A stretch of 64,000 bases of DNA from Prorocentrum cordatum. Taxonomy: Eukaryota > Sar > Dinophyceae > Prorocentrales > Prorocentraceae. Both the position numbers and the translations under genes were made by a program. The notes below the pieces were generated by a model that did not search any database, had not been told where the DNA came from, and saw only the letters and a list, made by a program, of their open reading frames with translations. The first letter of the stretch is position 1. Each line of letters opens with the position of its first letter. Below are positions 51,930 through 63,530 of this stretch, piece after piece. Where the stretch lies: assembly GCA_963575745.1 (NCBI GenBank), contig CAUYUJ010005592.1, positions 300,293 through 364,292 of the forward strand, given 5' to 3'.

Positions 51930-52916
51930 CTCCTATGAGGGGCATTCAGAGCATTTGTTTTAGCATGTGGGCGAGCAGCGTTTCACAGTTACAATATATT
52001 TTGGTGCGACTCGGAGCTGGCACAGTGCGCGGGCGGGCGGCATTGGAGGCAGGATCGACGAGGGGGGCGTAGGAGCAGAAACGAGGGGGGACGAGGGGCA
52101 GAAACGGGGGCGGCGGGCAGGGCAGGGGGGGGGCAGAGGGCTTTGCGGGGAAGCCCATGGAAGGCTCCGCGAGGGCTCCCATGGGCCCGCGGTGGGTCCG
52201 GACCCCCCCCCCCGCGGTGGGTCCGGACTCCCCTCGGCATCGTTTTTTTACACGTCTGGGAGGACTGCCGAGGGGAGTCCGAACCCACCGCGGCCCCCAT
52301 GGGCGCTCCCGCAGCGGTGGGTTCGGACTCCCCTCGGCAGTGGTCTTTGACATGTCCGGAGGGGCCTGGCGCGGGCTCGGCGTGGCCCCCCGGGGCCCTC
52401 GAGTCCGTTGCGGCTGGGGATCCAAAGCGCTTTCTGGGTCCCAGAGTTGTCGTGTCGTTGGGGGCGTGGGCGGGGGAGTCAACCGATGCTGCCTCCAGAT
52501 TATGATACTGGGCGTGCGAAAATGAGCTGATGGAGCCTGAGCGGGACCTGCAGTGGGCCGTCCTGGAGCTGTCTTGATGTCTTGCATCAGTGCCGTATCA
52601 GTTTTTTTTTTTTTTTTTTTTGTCGGGGGCATCTTGGCGACTCCCTGGTGCCCCATGGGAGATCAATGGAAGGCTTGGGATTGCGTTGCCGCGAACTCGG
52701 TTTGTCTTCGAGCCGCCCTTCGCCTGCCTTGGAGGCGACGCGGAGGCATGTGAGCCATCGGAAGAGTCGTGTGATGGAGCTCTTGGAGGCCGTCGTTTTG
52801 CTCTAATTCTCGTGTCTGTTGGGTCCTCGTTGTGAGCCCGCGGCGCTGAACGCCTCCTCTTCTGTCTTCCCCCCCTCTACCGCCGCCTCCTACTCCAAGT
52901 CGCCTCAGCTCCTCTT

Positions 52917-52952
<36 letters not shown>

Positions 52953-52970
52953 CATGGTGGATCTTCGCTG
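51930..52970. other. unit-free interval with a fold-back and poly-T
   Basis: Interrupts array B. Holds an inverted repeat (52212-52239 with 52266-52293; 28-bp arms, one mismatch, 26-nt loop) built on CGGTGGGTCCGGACTCCCCT, with direct copies at 52188-52201 and 52314-52339. A 20-base T-run at 52602-52621 and a TA repeat at 52919-52951 follow. The T-run could be the tail of a minus-oriented retroposed sequence. No gene. Confidence 0.55.
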
Positions 52971-52974
52971 TGTC

Positions 52975-54140
52975 TCCGCCAATGCAGTTTCGGCACGCCA
53001 TCTGAACGATTCGTGGCCCCATAGGGCCCCGCCGAAGGCCTCCGTAGCACAGGCCGCTTTCCGCTGCCCGATGCCAATTCAGCACGCACCCCACACGGTT
53101 CGCGGCCCCATAAGACGGTGACATCGAAGACTCTCGCAGCAAAGGATGCGTGCCGCCGCCCAAACCATGTCAGCACACCCTTCGTTCGGTTCGTGGCTCC
53201 ATAGGATGCTACGCCGAAGTCTTCTGCAGCTCGGGCCGCTTGCCGCCGCCCAGACAACTTAAGCGCCCCCCTCAAACAGTTCGTGGCCCCATTAGAAGTT
53301 CCACCGAGGGCCCTTGTAACACGGGCCGCCTGCCGCCGCCTAGTCCACTGAAGGTCTTGCTTCGCACCGCTCGTGGCCCCGAAGGGAACCCCGCCGAAGG
53401 TTTTTTAGGCATAGGCCGCATGCCCCCGCCCAGACCGCTTCAGTTCTGCATTCGCGCGATTCGTGGCGCCATGGGAAATTCGGCCGAACATTTCTGTTAG
53501 TGCGCAGGCTGCGTGCTTCCGACCATACATGGTCAAATCAATTATCGCGCGTATCGTGGCTTCATTAAGGTCAACGCGGGAGGTTGCTGTTGCGCGCGCC
53601 GCGCGCCGTCGCCGAGAGCATGGCAGCGCGTTCTCACGCGGCTCGCGGCTCCACAGGATGCAACGCAGATGACTTTTGTCGCGCAGGCCGCTTGGCACCG
53701 CCCAATCCACTCCAGCACCCCCTCACACTGTTCGTTGCCCCACAGGGGGCTCGACCGAAATTTGTCGTTCCAGCACAGGCCGCACGCCGCTGCCCAGTCC
53801 ATTTCATGTTGTAGCTCTTGTAACCGTGGTCCCATACGGAACCCCGCCGAAGGCCCTTGTAGCGCAGGCAACTTTTCGTTGTCTGGGCCATGTCAGCACT
53901 CCCTGACACGGTTTGTGGCCCCATAGGGAACGCCATCAAAGGTTTTGAAACGCAGGCCGCTTGCCGCCGCCGAGACCATTTCAGTCTTTCCTTCATTCGG
54001 TTCGTGGCATCATAGGGGGCTCCACCGCCGGCCATGGCAGCACAAGCCGCGCGCCGCCGCCCGAACCATGTGCAGTCTTCACACGGTTCGTTCGTGGCCT
54101 CCAAGGGGGGTGCACAGAAGGTTTTTGCGGCGCACTTCGC
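52975..54140 (-). repeat. minisatellite array B2
   Basis: About thirteen ~90 bp units of the B1 type, better preserved: GTTCGTGGCCCCATAGGG recurs near 53009, 53278, 53366, 53727 and 53908. Same inverted relation to array A. Confidence 0.8.
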
Positions 54141-55838
54141 ATTCGGGCTCGATGTGCTGGTTAGTGTTGCATGCGCGCTGCGTTCTGAAAGGGTCTGCCT
54201 CTTCGCAAAAATAAGTATGTGAGTCTGTGTGGGGCTCGTCGTGGCGCTATTCTATGACTGCGTGGAACTGCGCCCTGAAAGAAGACGAGTCTTGCGTTTG
54301 GACGGCCGGTAATGTCAGTCACTCCAACCTTGCAGCGCGCCCCCTTTTGAACCTAGCGTGAGACGCGCCTTCGCCGTCAGCCCCGACCTTGGGCGAGACG
54401 CGCGCGGCGCTGCAGACATTCCGCAAAACCGACTTCATCGCAAATGTGCGGGAAGCGCGCTAATCGCAAATAATTGGGCACGCACTTGCCAGACGTGCAG
54501 CATAACGCAACATTTGTCGCATCGCTTCGCGACGAAAGCGTAAATTTGTGCGCCAGCCGAAAGCATTACAGGGCAGCAACACCGTGACACATGATGCAGC
54601 CAACTCTGACCACCTTCGGGGGGCGCGGCGGGTTCGGCCCCGATTGCTTGGTAGTTTCTCAGAGGAGGGGGGGGAGGAGGAGGAGGAGGAGAGGCAGGAG
54701 GGGCCACGACGACGGCGTCGGCAGGGCCTACGGCTAAAGCAGCGGTCAGCGGCGCACGGCGCACGGGGCGGGCGGCGCGCCCGCCGGCGTTCCCGCAAGA
54801 TCGGATCCAGGAGGAGGCGGCGGTGCCGAGGTGACCCCGCCCCCCCACCCCCTCCAGAAACCCAACTCCTTCACAGCCAAGTTGGTCGAGCTTCGTCCAA
54901 TCGCGGCGATGGGGCCCAACGGCCCCGAGGACCCTGAGGGCCAAACAGGCCTACACATGCTTGCAGGCCTCCTGGGTTCAGAGTTTCGGAGTCGGACTCC
55001 TGAAGGACTGACGGACTGCAGATGAGAAGATGACATGCCGGGCGCAGGGGGGGGGGGGGGAGGAGGAGGATCGGCGGAAAAGGAGGAACGGAGCAGCAGG
55101 AAAGCGGGGAAGTAGGTGGGCGGCGAACACAGCGAACACACAGAGGGAGGGTGGGTGGGACCATAGGGAGCACGCGATGGAGCGATGGATGGTTTCATGC
55201 ATCGCCGCATCGCCCCGCGCGGATCGCCGCTCGCCAGCCCAGAAGGCAGGCGGCGGCGACTGGGCGACTGGGGGCAAGTTCGGGCACCCCTGAGCTCCTG
55301 AACTCGCCGCGGGAACGGAGGGGCGGGACGCGGCCTGCCTGAGGAGGAAGACGGGGGGTGAAGAGGAGGGGGAGGGGCACGCGAGGAGATGGGGGAGATG
55401 AGGAGGAGAAGGAGGAGGAGGAGGAGGAGGAGGAGGAGAAGGAAAGGAGGGGGGCGAGGATGAGGGGCAGGCGGAAGGGGGAAGGAGGCAAGGTTGCAAG
55501 GAGGTAGGGGGGCAGGGGGCAAGGAGGCAAGGAGGCGAGGAGGCAAGGATAGGAGGAAAGGAGTGTAGGAGGCGGAGGAGGATGCTAAAATGCTAGACTT
55601 GATAGAACTAGATGGAGAGACTAACGAGTTAACGAAGTAAACTGAGGTGAGTGAGTGGAAAGATTGAGGAGGGCTAGGCCACCTGACCACCTAGGCCAAT
55701 GCCGCCTGCGCGCGGCAGTGGCGCCGTGGCGGCAGTCGCTGCATGCCCGCAAGTGCCGCCGAATTTTAGAGTTCGGGCTGCGTGCTCCACCAGCCGCTGC
55801 AACCCATCAGCCCATCTACACACAGCCACGAGCCCGCA
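54141..55838. other. no gene recognised; purine tracts
   Basis: GGA-rich tracts at 54660-54700, 55045-55130 and 55370-55560. Between them GC-rich sequence with no convincing frame on either strand. Confidence 0.45.
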
Positions 55839-56790
55839 TCACCGCCGCATGTGGCTGAGCACCCCAGCCGACTTCTCGTCCTCGTCCTCCGCGTCCAGCT
55901 CTAGCCTCTTCCGCATCTTGGCGGCCTCGGCCGCCTGCGCATCTTTGCGCTTCTTCTCCGCCTCGCCCTTCTTCGCGAGCTCGTGCGCGAGTAGCGCGCG
56001 AGTGAACTCGACGTAGATCTTGTCCTCGTCCACGAGGCTGGCAGCTGCGCCGTCGCCCTGCCGCGCGTCCATCTTCAAGAAGGGGGCCGCCGTAGTGGAC
56101 GACGTCGTCACAGGCCCGTCGGTCGTGGACACCGCGAGGGGTTCGCCATCATTGAGCGACGTGCTGGGGGCACTGCCCCCGCTGCCCTGGCTGGCGATCG
56201 GGCGAGCGCACCAGGCCGGAGCACGCAGGGAGGCGCTAACCTTCGTCGTGCCCGAGTTCGGCAAGATCCACGCATTGAATGTCAACGGTTCCTCCATGTC
56301 GCTGCGCACGATCTCCACGGGGCCTCCGTGCGCGCACAATTTTGAAGGCGGGTTCGGGCCAGCGGACAGCGCGACGTCACCAACGAAGTGGAAGCGCATG
56401 TCCGACGTCCTGGTGGCGCCCGCCTCGATCCACAACCGATCCTTCACGGGGCCAGTCTTCTTGATCTGATTGCACAGCTTGGCCTCGCCGACGTCGGCAA
56501 TGCTGACTGTCTCGCGCTCGGGCGAGGCTTGGCGAGCCGCGACAGCGCCCGCCGCGTCCTCAGCGGCCCTGGCCACCTGGGCGACTGGCTGGACCATATG
56601 CTGATCATCGGGTGCAGCTGCAGCAGGTGGCTCAGCAGGCGGCCCAACATCCTCTGCGGCGGCGGCTCAACGGGCGTCTGCGGCGTCTGATTCACCGCCG
56701 TGTTGGCCGCGCCGTTGCCGATGGGGCTGGGAGTAGCAGCGTCGGCGATGGGCAGCGGCGCCGTCGGCGGCGGTGGCGCGCAGACTGGGC
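55839..56790 (-). CDS. 3'-terminal exon-like block, function unknown
   Basis: Minus: TAPLPIADAATPSPIGNGAA, TPQTPVEPPPQ, a shift near 56650, then QPVAQVARAAEDAAGAVAAR, SPERETVSIADVGEAKLCNQ, TGPVKDRLWIEAGATRTSDM, RFHFVGDVALSAGP, MEEPLTFNAWILPNSGTTKV, VDEDKIYVEFTRALLAHELA and a charged coiled-coil-like end (KKGEAEKKRKDAQAAEAAKM) to TGA 55836. The middle looks like a beta-rich folded domain, the end helical. No family recognised. Likely the last exon of the minus-strand gene extending to 63973. Confidence 0.55.
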
Positions 56791-56899
56791 GTCGCCGGGG
56801 CCGTCGCATATCATGGGGGCGGCCGCGCCGTCCGCGGGGGGCGCTGCCGCTTGGTGGTGGTGGTGGTGGGGGGGGCGACGGGGGCGACCTCTTGACGAA

Positions 56900-57295
56900 G
56901 CCCTCTCGCCGCGCCCTCATCGCTGCCATGGTGGCAGCATGCTCGCAGGGCCGCGCCCTGTAGGCGACAATCGACGCCGTCGATTTACCTGGCGAGCAAT
57001 GGAAGACACGTGCTTGGCTCCGTCGGAGTTGCACTGCACCGCGCTGAAGTCTTCCAGGTCGGCTAAAAGTCCCGCCACCTCGATCGCTGGGCCGTCGGCG
57101 GGCGATGGCGTTGAACTGCTGGAACCTCCGACCATTTCCCCGAGGGCGCAATTAATTCGCTCGTTCCACTCGGACAAGAGCTGCTTCTCACCCTCGCGGG
57201 CCTTGGCGACCACGCTGGCATCGACGTGGGCCACCAAGTCGGCCTTCGCCATCGCCCTGGCGGCAGCGGGCTCGAAGCCAGCGACCTCGACAACC
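56900..57295 (-). CDS. exon-like block, function unknown
   Basis: Minus: after a CAG acceptor, VVEVAGFEPAAARAMAKADL, VAHVDASVVAKAREGEKQLL, SEWNERINCALGEMVGGSSS, IEVAGLLADLEDFSAVQCNS. Helical, balanced composition. The downstream RQVNRRRRLSPTGR part may be intron read-through. Confidence 0.5.
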
Positions 57296-57499
57296 TGACA
57301 GGGTCACAAACTAGGGATCAGCCCCGACGCGCCCCGACCCCACCCCACCCCCGCTCGCGCTCTCGCTATCGATCGGGCGCGCGCGGCCACGCTCACGGAA
57401 TGCGGGACGCGAGCGGGGGGATGGGGCCCAGAGGGGGGGGGCAAGATGGGACGGGCAAAGCCCCCTCCGCCTCCGCATCTCCGCCGCCGCCTCCTCCTC

Positions 57500-57575
57500 C
57501 CCCCCCCCCTCCTCCTCCTCCTCCTCCTCCTCCTCCTCCTCCTCCTCCTCCTCCTCCTCCTCCTCCTCCTCGGGC
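57500..57575. repeat. (CCT)n microsatellite
   Basis: CTCCTC triplets, which create spurious poly-Pro/poly-Leu and minus-strand poly-Glu/Gly/Arg frames. Confidence 0.95.
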
Positions 57576-57699
57576 TCTCCTCGCACCCTCCTCCCCTCCT
57601 CGGTTTCCCCCTCCTCCCCCCCTCTTCCTCCGACTCCTCCACCTCTCATCCACCTCCTTCCTCTTCCGCCTGACTTCCTGACTCATCTCCCCCTCTCAT

Positions 57700-58020
57700 C
57701 CTCTCCTCCTCGCCACTCTCGCCGCTCCTCAGTCCATCCATCATGCATTCAGCCTGGAGTCGCAGCTCTTGCATGGAGGTCTTAGTCGCCTTGGCGCGCT
57801 CCGCCTGCTCGAACGACTTCCACTCCTGGCTGGGCCGCGCCTGGGCGCCGCCACCACTCATGAGCTCGGGCGCGCACCCGACGATCTTGGTCCACATCGC
57901 CACGCGCTCAACAGCGGACATGTTCTAGCAATCGGTCTTCGTGATCGACTGCGTGGCGCGGGCGCTGAAGTAGATCACAGCCTCAAGGCGCAAATGTTCG
58001 CGCGCCCGGCGCAGGTGCGA
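57700..58020 (-). CDS. exon-like block spanning an in-frame TAG
   Basis: Minus: RRAREHLRLEAVIYFSARAT, QSITKTDC, TAG 57927-57925, then in the same frame NMSAVERVAMWTKIVGCAPE, LMSGGGAQARPSQEWKSFEQ, AERAKATKTSMQELRLQAEC and MMDGLRSGESGEEE. Both sides are strongly protein-like. Function unknown. Confidence 0.5.
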
Positions 58021-58329
58021 CCCCCGAACCTGCCAGACACCCGCAGCGCGCCCGCGGTCCCCGACGGCCCGACAGCGCGACATTGCGCGACCAGCGGCCG
58101 CCCAGAAGTCCAGAGGGGGCGCGGGGGGGGGGGGGGGGCGTGGAGCGCTGAGGGCGGTCCCAGGGGCCCAAGGGGCCGAGGGGCCCAGGGGGCGCGGGCT
58201 GGTTGGCTGGTTGGTACACTTGTAGAATGCACAAATGTACAAATGCACAACAATGTCGCGAGTTGGGGCGACACGGCGGCATGGCAGGCCCAGAGATGGC
58301 CCTGGCGGCGGTGAGCGGCGAACGGACCG

Positions 58330-58534
58330 CGCGGCCTTGAGCATGTCAACAGCATGTGCCGACATCAACGAGAAGGAACCGTCGCTGCATTCGCCGCGGC
58401 CTTCCTCAATGCACCTCAGGAGCATTTCCATCATGTGCGTGGTGTACGACGCGCGCATCACCATGAAGCAATGCAGCTGCGACGAGCTCTCGAACGCATC
58501 CCCGAGCACGTCGTGCAGCCCGCGCGAGTGCTCC
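58330..58534 (-). CDS. exon-like block, function unknown
   Basis: Minus: after CGTCCGCGCAG (3' splice site with a pyrimidine-rich upstream), EHSRGLHDVLGDAFESSSQL, HCFMVMRASYTTHMMEMLLR, CIEEGRGECSDGSFSLMSAH and AVDMLKAARSV. A compact helical segment with Cys/Met content. No family recognised. Confidence 0.5.
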
Positions 58535-58554
58535 TGCGCGGACGTTTTTAAAAA

Positions 58555-59112
58555 GGGAGACCCCCCCCCCCTCCTGGTCTCCCTGAGGAGGAAGGGAGGA
58601 GAGGATCAAGAGGAGAGGGAGGGGGGGGGGGAGGAAGAGAGGAAGATGAAGATGCGGAGAAGAGGAGGGAGAGGAGGAGGGGAGGAGAGGAGATGAGGAG
58701 GAAGAAGGAAGGAAGGAGGAGGAGGAAGATGAGTCCTCCACAGTCCTCACCTCCTCCTCTCCGCCTCCTACTCCTCCCCCCCCCTCCCTCATCCCTTCCG
58801 TCGTCCTCATCCTCTCCATCCTCTCCCCACTCTTCCCTCCAGCAGTGGCCTCCTCCTATCTCATCCTCCTGGGGGGCGAGGAGGCGAGGAGGCGACGATG
58901 CGGATGGCGAGGAGGGGGGGGGGGGGGACGGGGGGCGCGGGGGGGCACTGGTCTGAGAGGAGGTAAAGAGGCAAGGAGGCAACGGAGCAGAGAGCGAGAA
59001 GGGAAGATGAAGATGGCGCGGCAGGAGAAAAGAAGACAAGGAGGACGGGAGGGCGGTGAGGTTATGGGCACATGAGTTGAGGACGCGAGGAATTGGCGGA
59101 GTTGGCTGTGAC
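58555..59112. other. probable intron, purine-rich on plus
   Basis: GGAGGAA-type tracts at 58600-58730 and 58925-59050 and a CCT-rich stretch at 58740-58860. No coding motif on either strand. Confidence 0.5.
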
Positions 59113-59115
59113 CCG

Positions 59116-60345
59116 CTAGTCCAACAGGACGTCGCCAGGGCGCGCCGGCGGCAACTTCGACGCCTGCACCAGGTCGTTGAGCAGGATGGCTGCGGACACG
59201 CACTCCGTTGGCCAGAACTGGTCCACCAAGCCCACGACAAGGCTGACCATGGAGCGCACGTGGACGAACGCGTCCAGGCCACTGTCGTGCATCGCTGTCG
59301 TCATGTCACTGTCCGAGTTCGTGTCGTGGAGCTTCGCCTGGAGGGTGGCGGTCATGGGCGCCGCGGCGACGTGTGCGTCGAGGTTGAGGTGGAACGGGTT
59401 AGCCCGCACAAGGCTCTTAATTGTTATTTTGATGTCAGGGATCTTCTTGACGATCGCCTTTAGCTGCGCGATCTCATCGGGCTCGTGGTCAGGGGACTCG
59501 GCTTCATCGGCATCTTCCTCTGGGTCTTCTGGCCAGGGAACGCTGCACTTCGCGCGCGGCTGGCGGCGAATCCATGTCCGAAGCTTGCCGCGCTGCTTGG
59601 TGGTCACAGTTTCGCCACCGCCGTCGCCGATGAATTGCGGCACCGCGACCGACTCTTGGCGCGCATACTGCACCAGCTGCGACAACAAGAGTTGATTGAA
59701 GCGGGCGTCAACTTGGAGCTTCGAGCCTCCTCCTCCAGTGACTCCTCCCGCCTGGGCCTCAGCCTGCGAGATGATGCGATTCATTGCGTTCTGGATGTCC
59801 AGGGCCATGATCACGGAGGCGGAGGTGTGTGCGATGCTGGTGTCGTCGGGCTCGAGTACCAGGGGGCCAGCCTTCGCCGCCTTCGCCTTCGCCTTTCCTT
59901 TCGCTTTGGCTTTTCCCTTGCCTTTCCTCCCCGTAGGCTTCGTGGCATCGGAGGCCGATGTGGCGGTGGCGGCGTCCGAACCGCGGGCCGTCTCGAACGT
60001 CGCAGACTTGGCCAGGTCGACAGTCAACCTGCGCGCCTTTGCAAAGTCGTTCGGCCGCTTGAACAGCCAGGGAAACTCTTCGTTGTGATCGCCAGGCAAT
60101 GACATCATAATAAACGTTTTGACCAGGTCAATGTGATCCGCGGCAGGCAACATCAACATGATTTTGTTGTGACACGCGAAGATCTTCGTGCTGTCGAGGT
60201 CCTTGTGGGAGAAGCCGACGCTGTCCTAGCCGAACTGCACGAGCCAGTCCTGGAGGCCTGTATCCCTCAGCTTCTGCCACGCCGACCTGCAGCGTCGGTA
60301 GTCGGTGAACGAGTCCCAGAAGCCCTCGAACCTTGGGGCCCCGTC
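59116..60345 (-). CDS. large exon-like block spanning an in-frame TAG
   Basis: Minus: RLDGAPRFEGFWDSFTDYRR, CRSAWQKLRDTGLQDWLVQF, G, TAG 60228-60226, then in frame DSVGFSHKDLDSTKIFACHN, KIMLMLPAADHIDLVKTFIM, MSLPGDHNEEFPWLFKRPND, FAKARRLTVDLAKSATFETA. Then a GKGKGKAKAKGKAKAKAAKA-type basic linker, PDDTSIAHTSASVIMALDIQ, RFNQLLLSQLVQYARQESVA, an acidic stretch and AQLKAIVKKIPDIKITIKSL, ending LVQASKLPPARPGDVLLD at TAG 59118-59116. The best-preserved unknown protein in this part. The layout, folded N-terminus then basic linker, resembles a Gag-like or structural nuclear protein; undetermined. Confidence 0.6.
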
Positions 60346-60599
60346 GAGCCTATCGCTGACCACGATGCCACGACCTGCCACGATGCCCAATGATCGAGTC
60401 GGCGTTGCGCCGACGACGGCGCCGACTCGTCTAATCGTTCGAATCGGAATCACGTCGCCGGGTCGGCAGAGAGGCAGTGATTGATCAGAGCCGAGAGATG
60501 GGATGATGGGCGATCCATCGATCAATCGATCGGCGAAACGCTTGGAGCCGCGGGAGTTGCCGCGTCGAGCGGACGATCGGACGATCGAACGTGAGGCTA

Positions 60600-61170
60600 C
60601 AGAGCAAGGCGCGATTGCGACAGCCATTCACCATACTTGGTCTCGTACCCCGCCTTGCCAGCCTCAGGGAAAGCGCGGCCGGCCGTCTTCTCCGCCTCCA
60701 CGAACGCGGTGAATTCCTCCTGCACATGGTCCAGGTGCTGGTTTGCCAATCTTCAGCATCTTGTTCATCTCGTCCTTGAGCCAGCGCAGCACGCACAACG
60801 GTGTCTCTGGCTTGAGAAACAACACGTTCTCGACGCCGCCATCCCAAGTGGTCTGCACCTGTGGATTGTGACGGTTGCTGCGCCGCATGTCATCCATGGC
60901 CTTGTACGCAGAGTCGATCAGCGTGGCCCCCGCGATGACGCGCAGAGTCCACGTCGCGGGATTGAGCGCGCTTGGCGCGACCACCACTTGTCCCGACCTG
61001 GCGATCTTCACGATGCCCATATTCTCTATGCCAGCCGCGTATCTCCGCACCACCGCCTCGGAGGACCGCTGTTTGTTGTCCATGTGCCGAATGACGACGG
61101 GCTGGTCATCCTTTTCGTAGGCAATGGCGTTCATCCCCACATTGGCAATGGCCCAGTCGCTCTCCACCTG
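60600..61170 (-). CDS. exon-like block, function unknown
   Basis: Minus: after TTACCTCCAGCTCCGCCCAG, VESDWAIANVGMNAIAYEKD, DQPVVIRHMDNKQRSSEAVV, RRYAAGIENMGIVKIARSGQ, VVVAPSALNPATWTLRVIAG, GGVENVLFLKPETPLCVLRW and LKDEMNKMLKIG; a one-base shift near 60735; then HLDHVQEEFTAFVEAEKTAG and KAGYETKYGEWLSQSRLAL to a TAG. Upstream is a long pyrimidine tract on the coding strand, as expected before an acceptor. No family recognised. Confidence 0.55.
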
Positions 61171-63530
61171 GGCGGAGCTGGAGGTAACAGAAAAAACGAA
61201 GAGGTGGGAGGAGGCGGGGGGCGAGAAGGAGGAGGAGAGGAGGAGAGGAGGAGGGGGAGAGGAAGAGGGAGGAGGAAGAGGAGGAGGAGAGGAGGGGGAG
61301 GAGGAGAGGAGGAGGAGGAGGAGGAGGATGAAGGAGAGGGAGTAGGAGGAGGAGGGAGGCGGAGAGAGGAGGAGGAGTGAGAGGGCGGAGAGGGAGGCGC
61401 GGAGGACCGGGAGAGGGGGAGAGGAGACGACGTGATGACGTTGGTGCGGGGGTGGGGGTGGGGTGGTGGGGGGGGGGGGGGGGGGGGGGGGGGGCAGGGG
61501 GGGGGGGGGCGAAGGAGGAGTGCGCGACGAGAGGGGCAGGGGTGAGGGGGCGAGGTGGGTGGGGGGGTGAGGGGGCGAGGGGGGTCAGGACGGCGGGGCG
61601 GTCAGGGCCGCTTGGCGCGGCAAGCTCCCAGACAGCCCAGCATAGAGCTTACTGATGTGCGACGGCTCCGTCGGAGCCCGCGGGCAGCGCGTGTCCAGCG
61701 GCGTGGCCTCTTCGGACGCGATGCAGCGACGCAGGCCCCACCGCCCAAGATATGGGCGCGGGCCGGGGGCTGGGCTTGGCTGCGTGGTAGGCCGGGCCGC
61801 AACGGCTGAGCGGATGATGGGAGATGGGTTAATGATTAATGATTGCAATAACGACCGATGGGCCGAGGGACCGAGCACCCTCGAAGGTTCGAGGGCACAA
61901 TGACGGCGCCATGTGTCAGCCATAGGCCATGGGGCCATAGGCCCAGGCGGGCCACGGGCGTCGAGCGCCCCTTCCCCAGAGCAGCGACAGACCCGCTTCA
62001 AAGTTTCAGAGGTGATTCATTGGTTCAGGCTGCCGGGCCCCTCCTCTTCTCCTCCGCTCGCCGCTCTCCTCCTCCTCCTCTCCTCTCCTCCTATCCTCAT
62101 CTCCTCCTCTCTTGCTCCTCTCCTCCTCCTATTCCTCCTCCTCCTCCCCTCCTCCCACTCCCACTCCTCCTCCTCGCCTCCTCATCTTCCCCCTCCCCCT
62201 CCTCTTCCTCCTCCTCCTCCACCTCCTCCATCACTCTCTGGCCTGGAGTTCCCGACGCCAAGCGGGCGTGGCCAGGGGGGGCACCTGGGGGGTGGTCAAG
62301 CGGGCGCGGCCCGCGGCGTGACCAGGGGGGGCGCCTGGGGAGTGGTCGAGCGGTCAGGGAGTCAGGGGGTCAGGGATGCCATGGACCAGGGGACCATGGA
62401 GAAGACTCATGAGACTCGGGATGAGAGGGGCGGCGTGAGCTGAGGATGTGAGCCTCGTGAACGGATGAAGGGATGAGCAGGAGAGGAGAAGCGTAGAAGC
62501 GGAGAAGCGATGCCAGTGATAGTGATATGACGATGCGATGATACGACGATGCGACGATGATACGATGTAAAGCGAATGCGATAGTGAGTAACGCTTTTCG
62601 TTTTTTTCTTTTTTCCACTGTTTACACCACTGCGCACCACGCACAATAAAGAGCGGGGCGCACCTACGCGCCTACCCAACCGCCCTACCGCGCCATGCTG
62701 TCGCGCCGTAGCCGCGACCGTCACGACCGTGCGAACGCGCGACACGAACAACGAAACCAAACAACAACAGTTTAATTAACACTGCTGAGCCTCAGCCTCA
62801 GCTGACCTACGGGAGTCCATGGGTGACTCCTGGGTCATGGAATTCCAGTGGCGGGGCCCGAATTCCCTGGGAGGATGGGGGGGTCGGACCAGACGGGCCC
62901 TCGGGGCACCGAGGAGGCCCTGCGGGTGGCCCTGAGGACCTGAGGTGCCTGAGGTGGGAGAGGGGGATAGAGGAGGGAAATAAAGATTGTGAAAGGGGGC
63001 GAGGAGGCGAGCGCGTGTTCGGGCCACAGCAGGGCTCGAGACTCGAGTTGCTCCCGCAGGAAGCGGCTTCCTCAGGCTCAGGAAGCGCGCGCGTGCAATC
63101 ATCGCAAGCGGCGAGCACACAAATTGTTATGGCTGCTAGCGGATGGCCCTGGCCAGACGGCCAGACAGCAGGCGGCGGGCCGGCGGCGGGCCGGCGTGCA
63201 AGCGTAGCAGAGCGGGAGCGGCGGAGCGTGCGGTGCGTAGCAGCGTAGCGTCTCTGAGAGTCGCCAGCGCCGGCATCTTCCTATCCTCCGATCCTCCTAT
63301 CTTCCTTCTCAGTCCTTCTCCCAATCGTCGTCCTCCCACGTCTCCGTCTCCACTTCCCTCCACCCCTCCCTCCCTCCACCCTCCGCCCCATCGGAGACCT
63401 GGCGCCCTAGCGCCAGTGCTGTGCTGCAGGCGGCTGCAGGCGGCCGATGTGCTGCGCGCGCTGCGCTGCAGGCGGCCGCAGGGCCGCGGGCGCGTCTTCG
63501 CGCGCCGTTGGAGCCGGCTGATCTAGACCT
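61171..63530. other. probable long intron with low-complexity tracts
   Basis: GGA-rich tract 61200-61400, G-runs 61465-61512, ordinary sequence 61620-62040, CCT-rich tract 62040-62235, GATGATACGAT-type repeats 62520-62570, then GC-rich sequence. No convincing exon on either strand. Confidence 0.45.
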
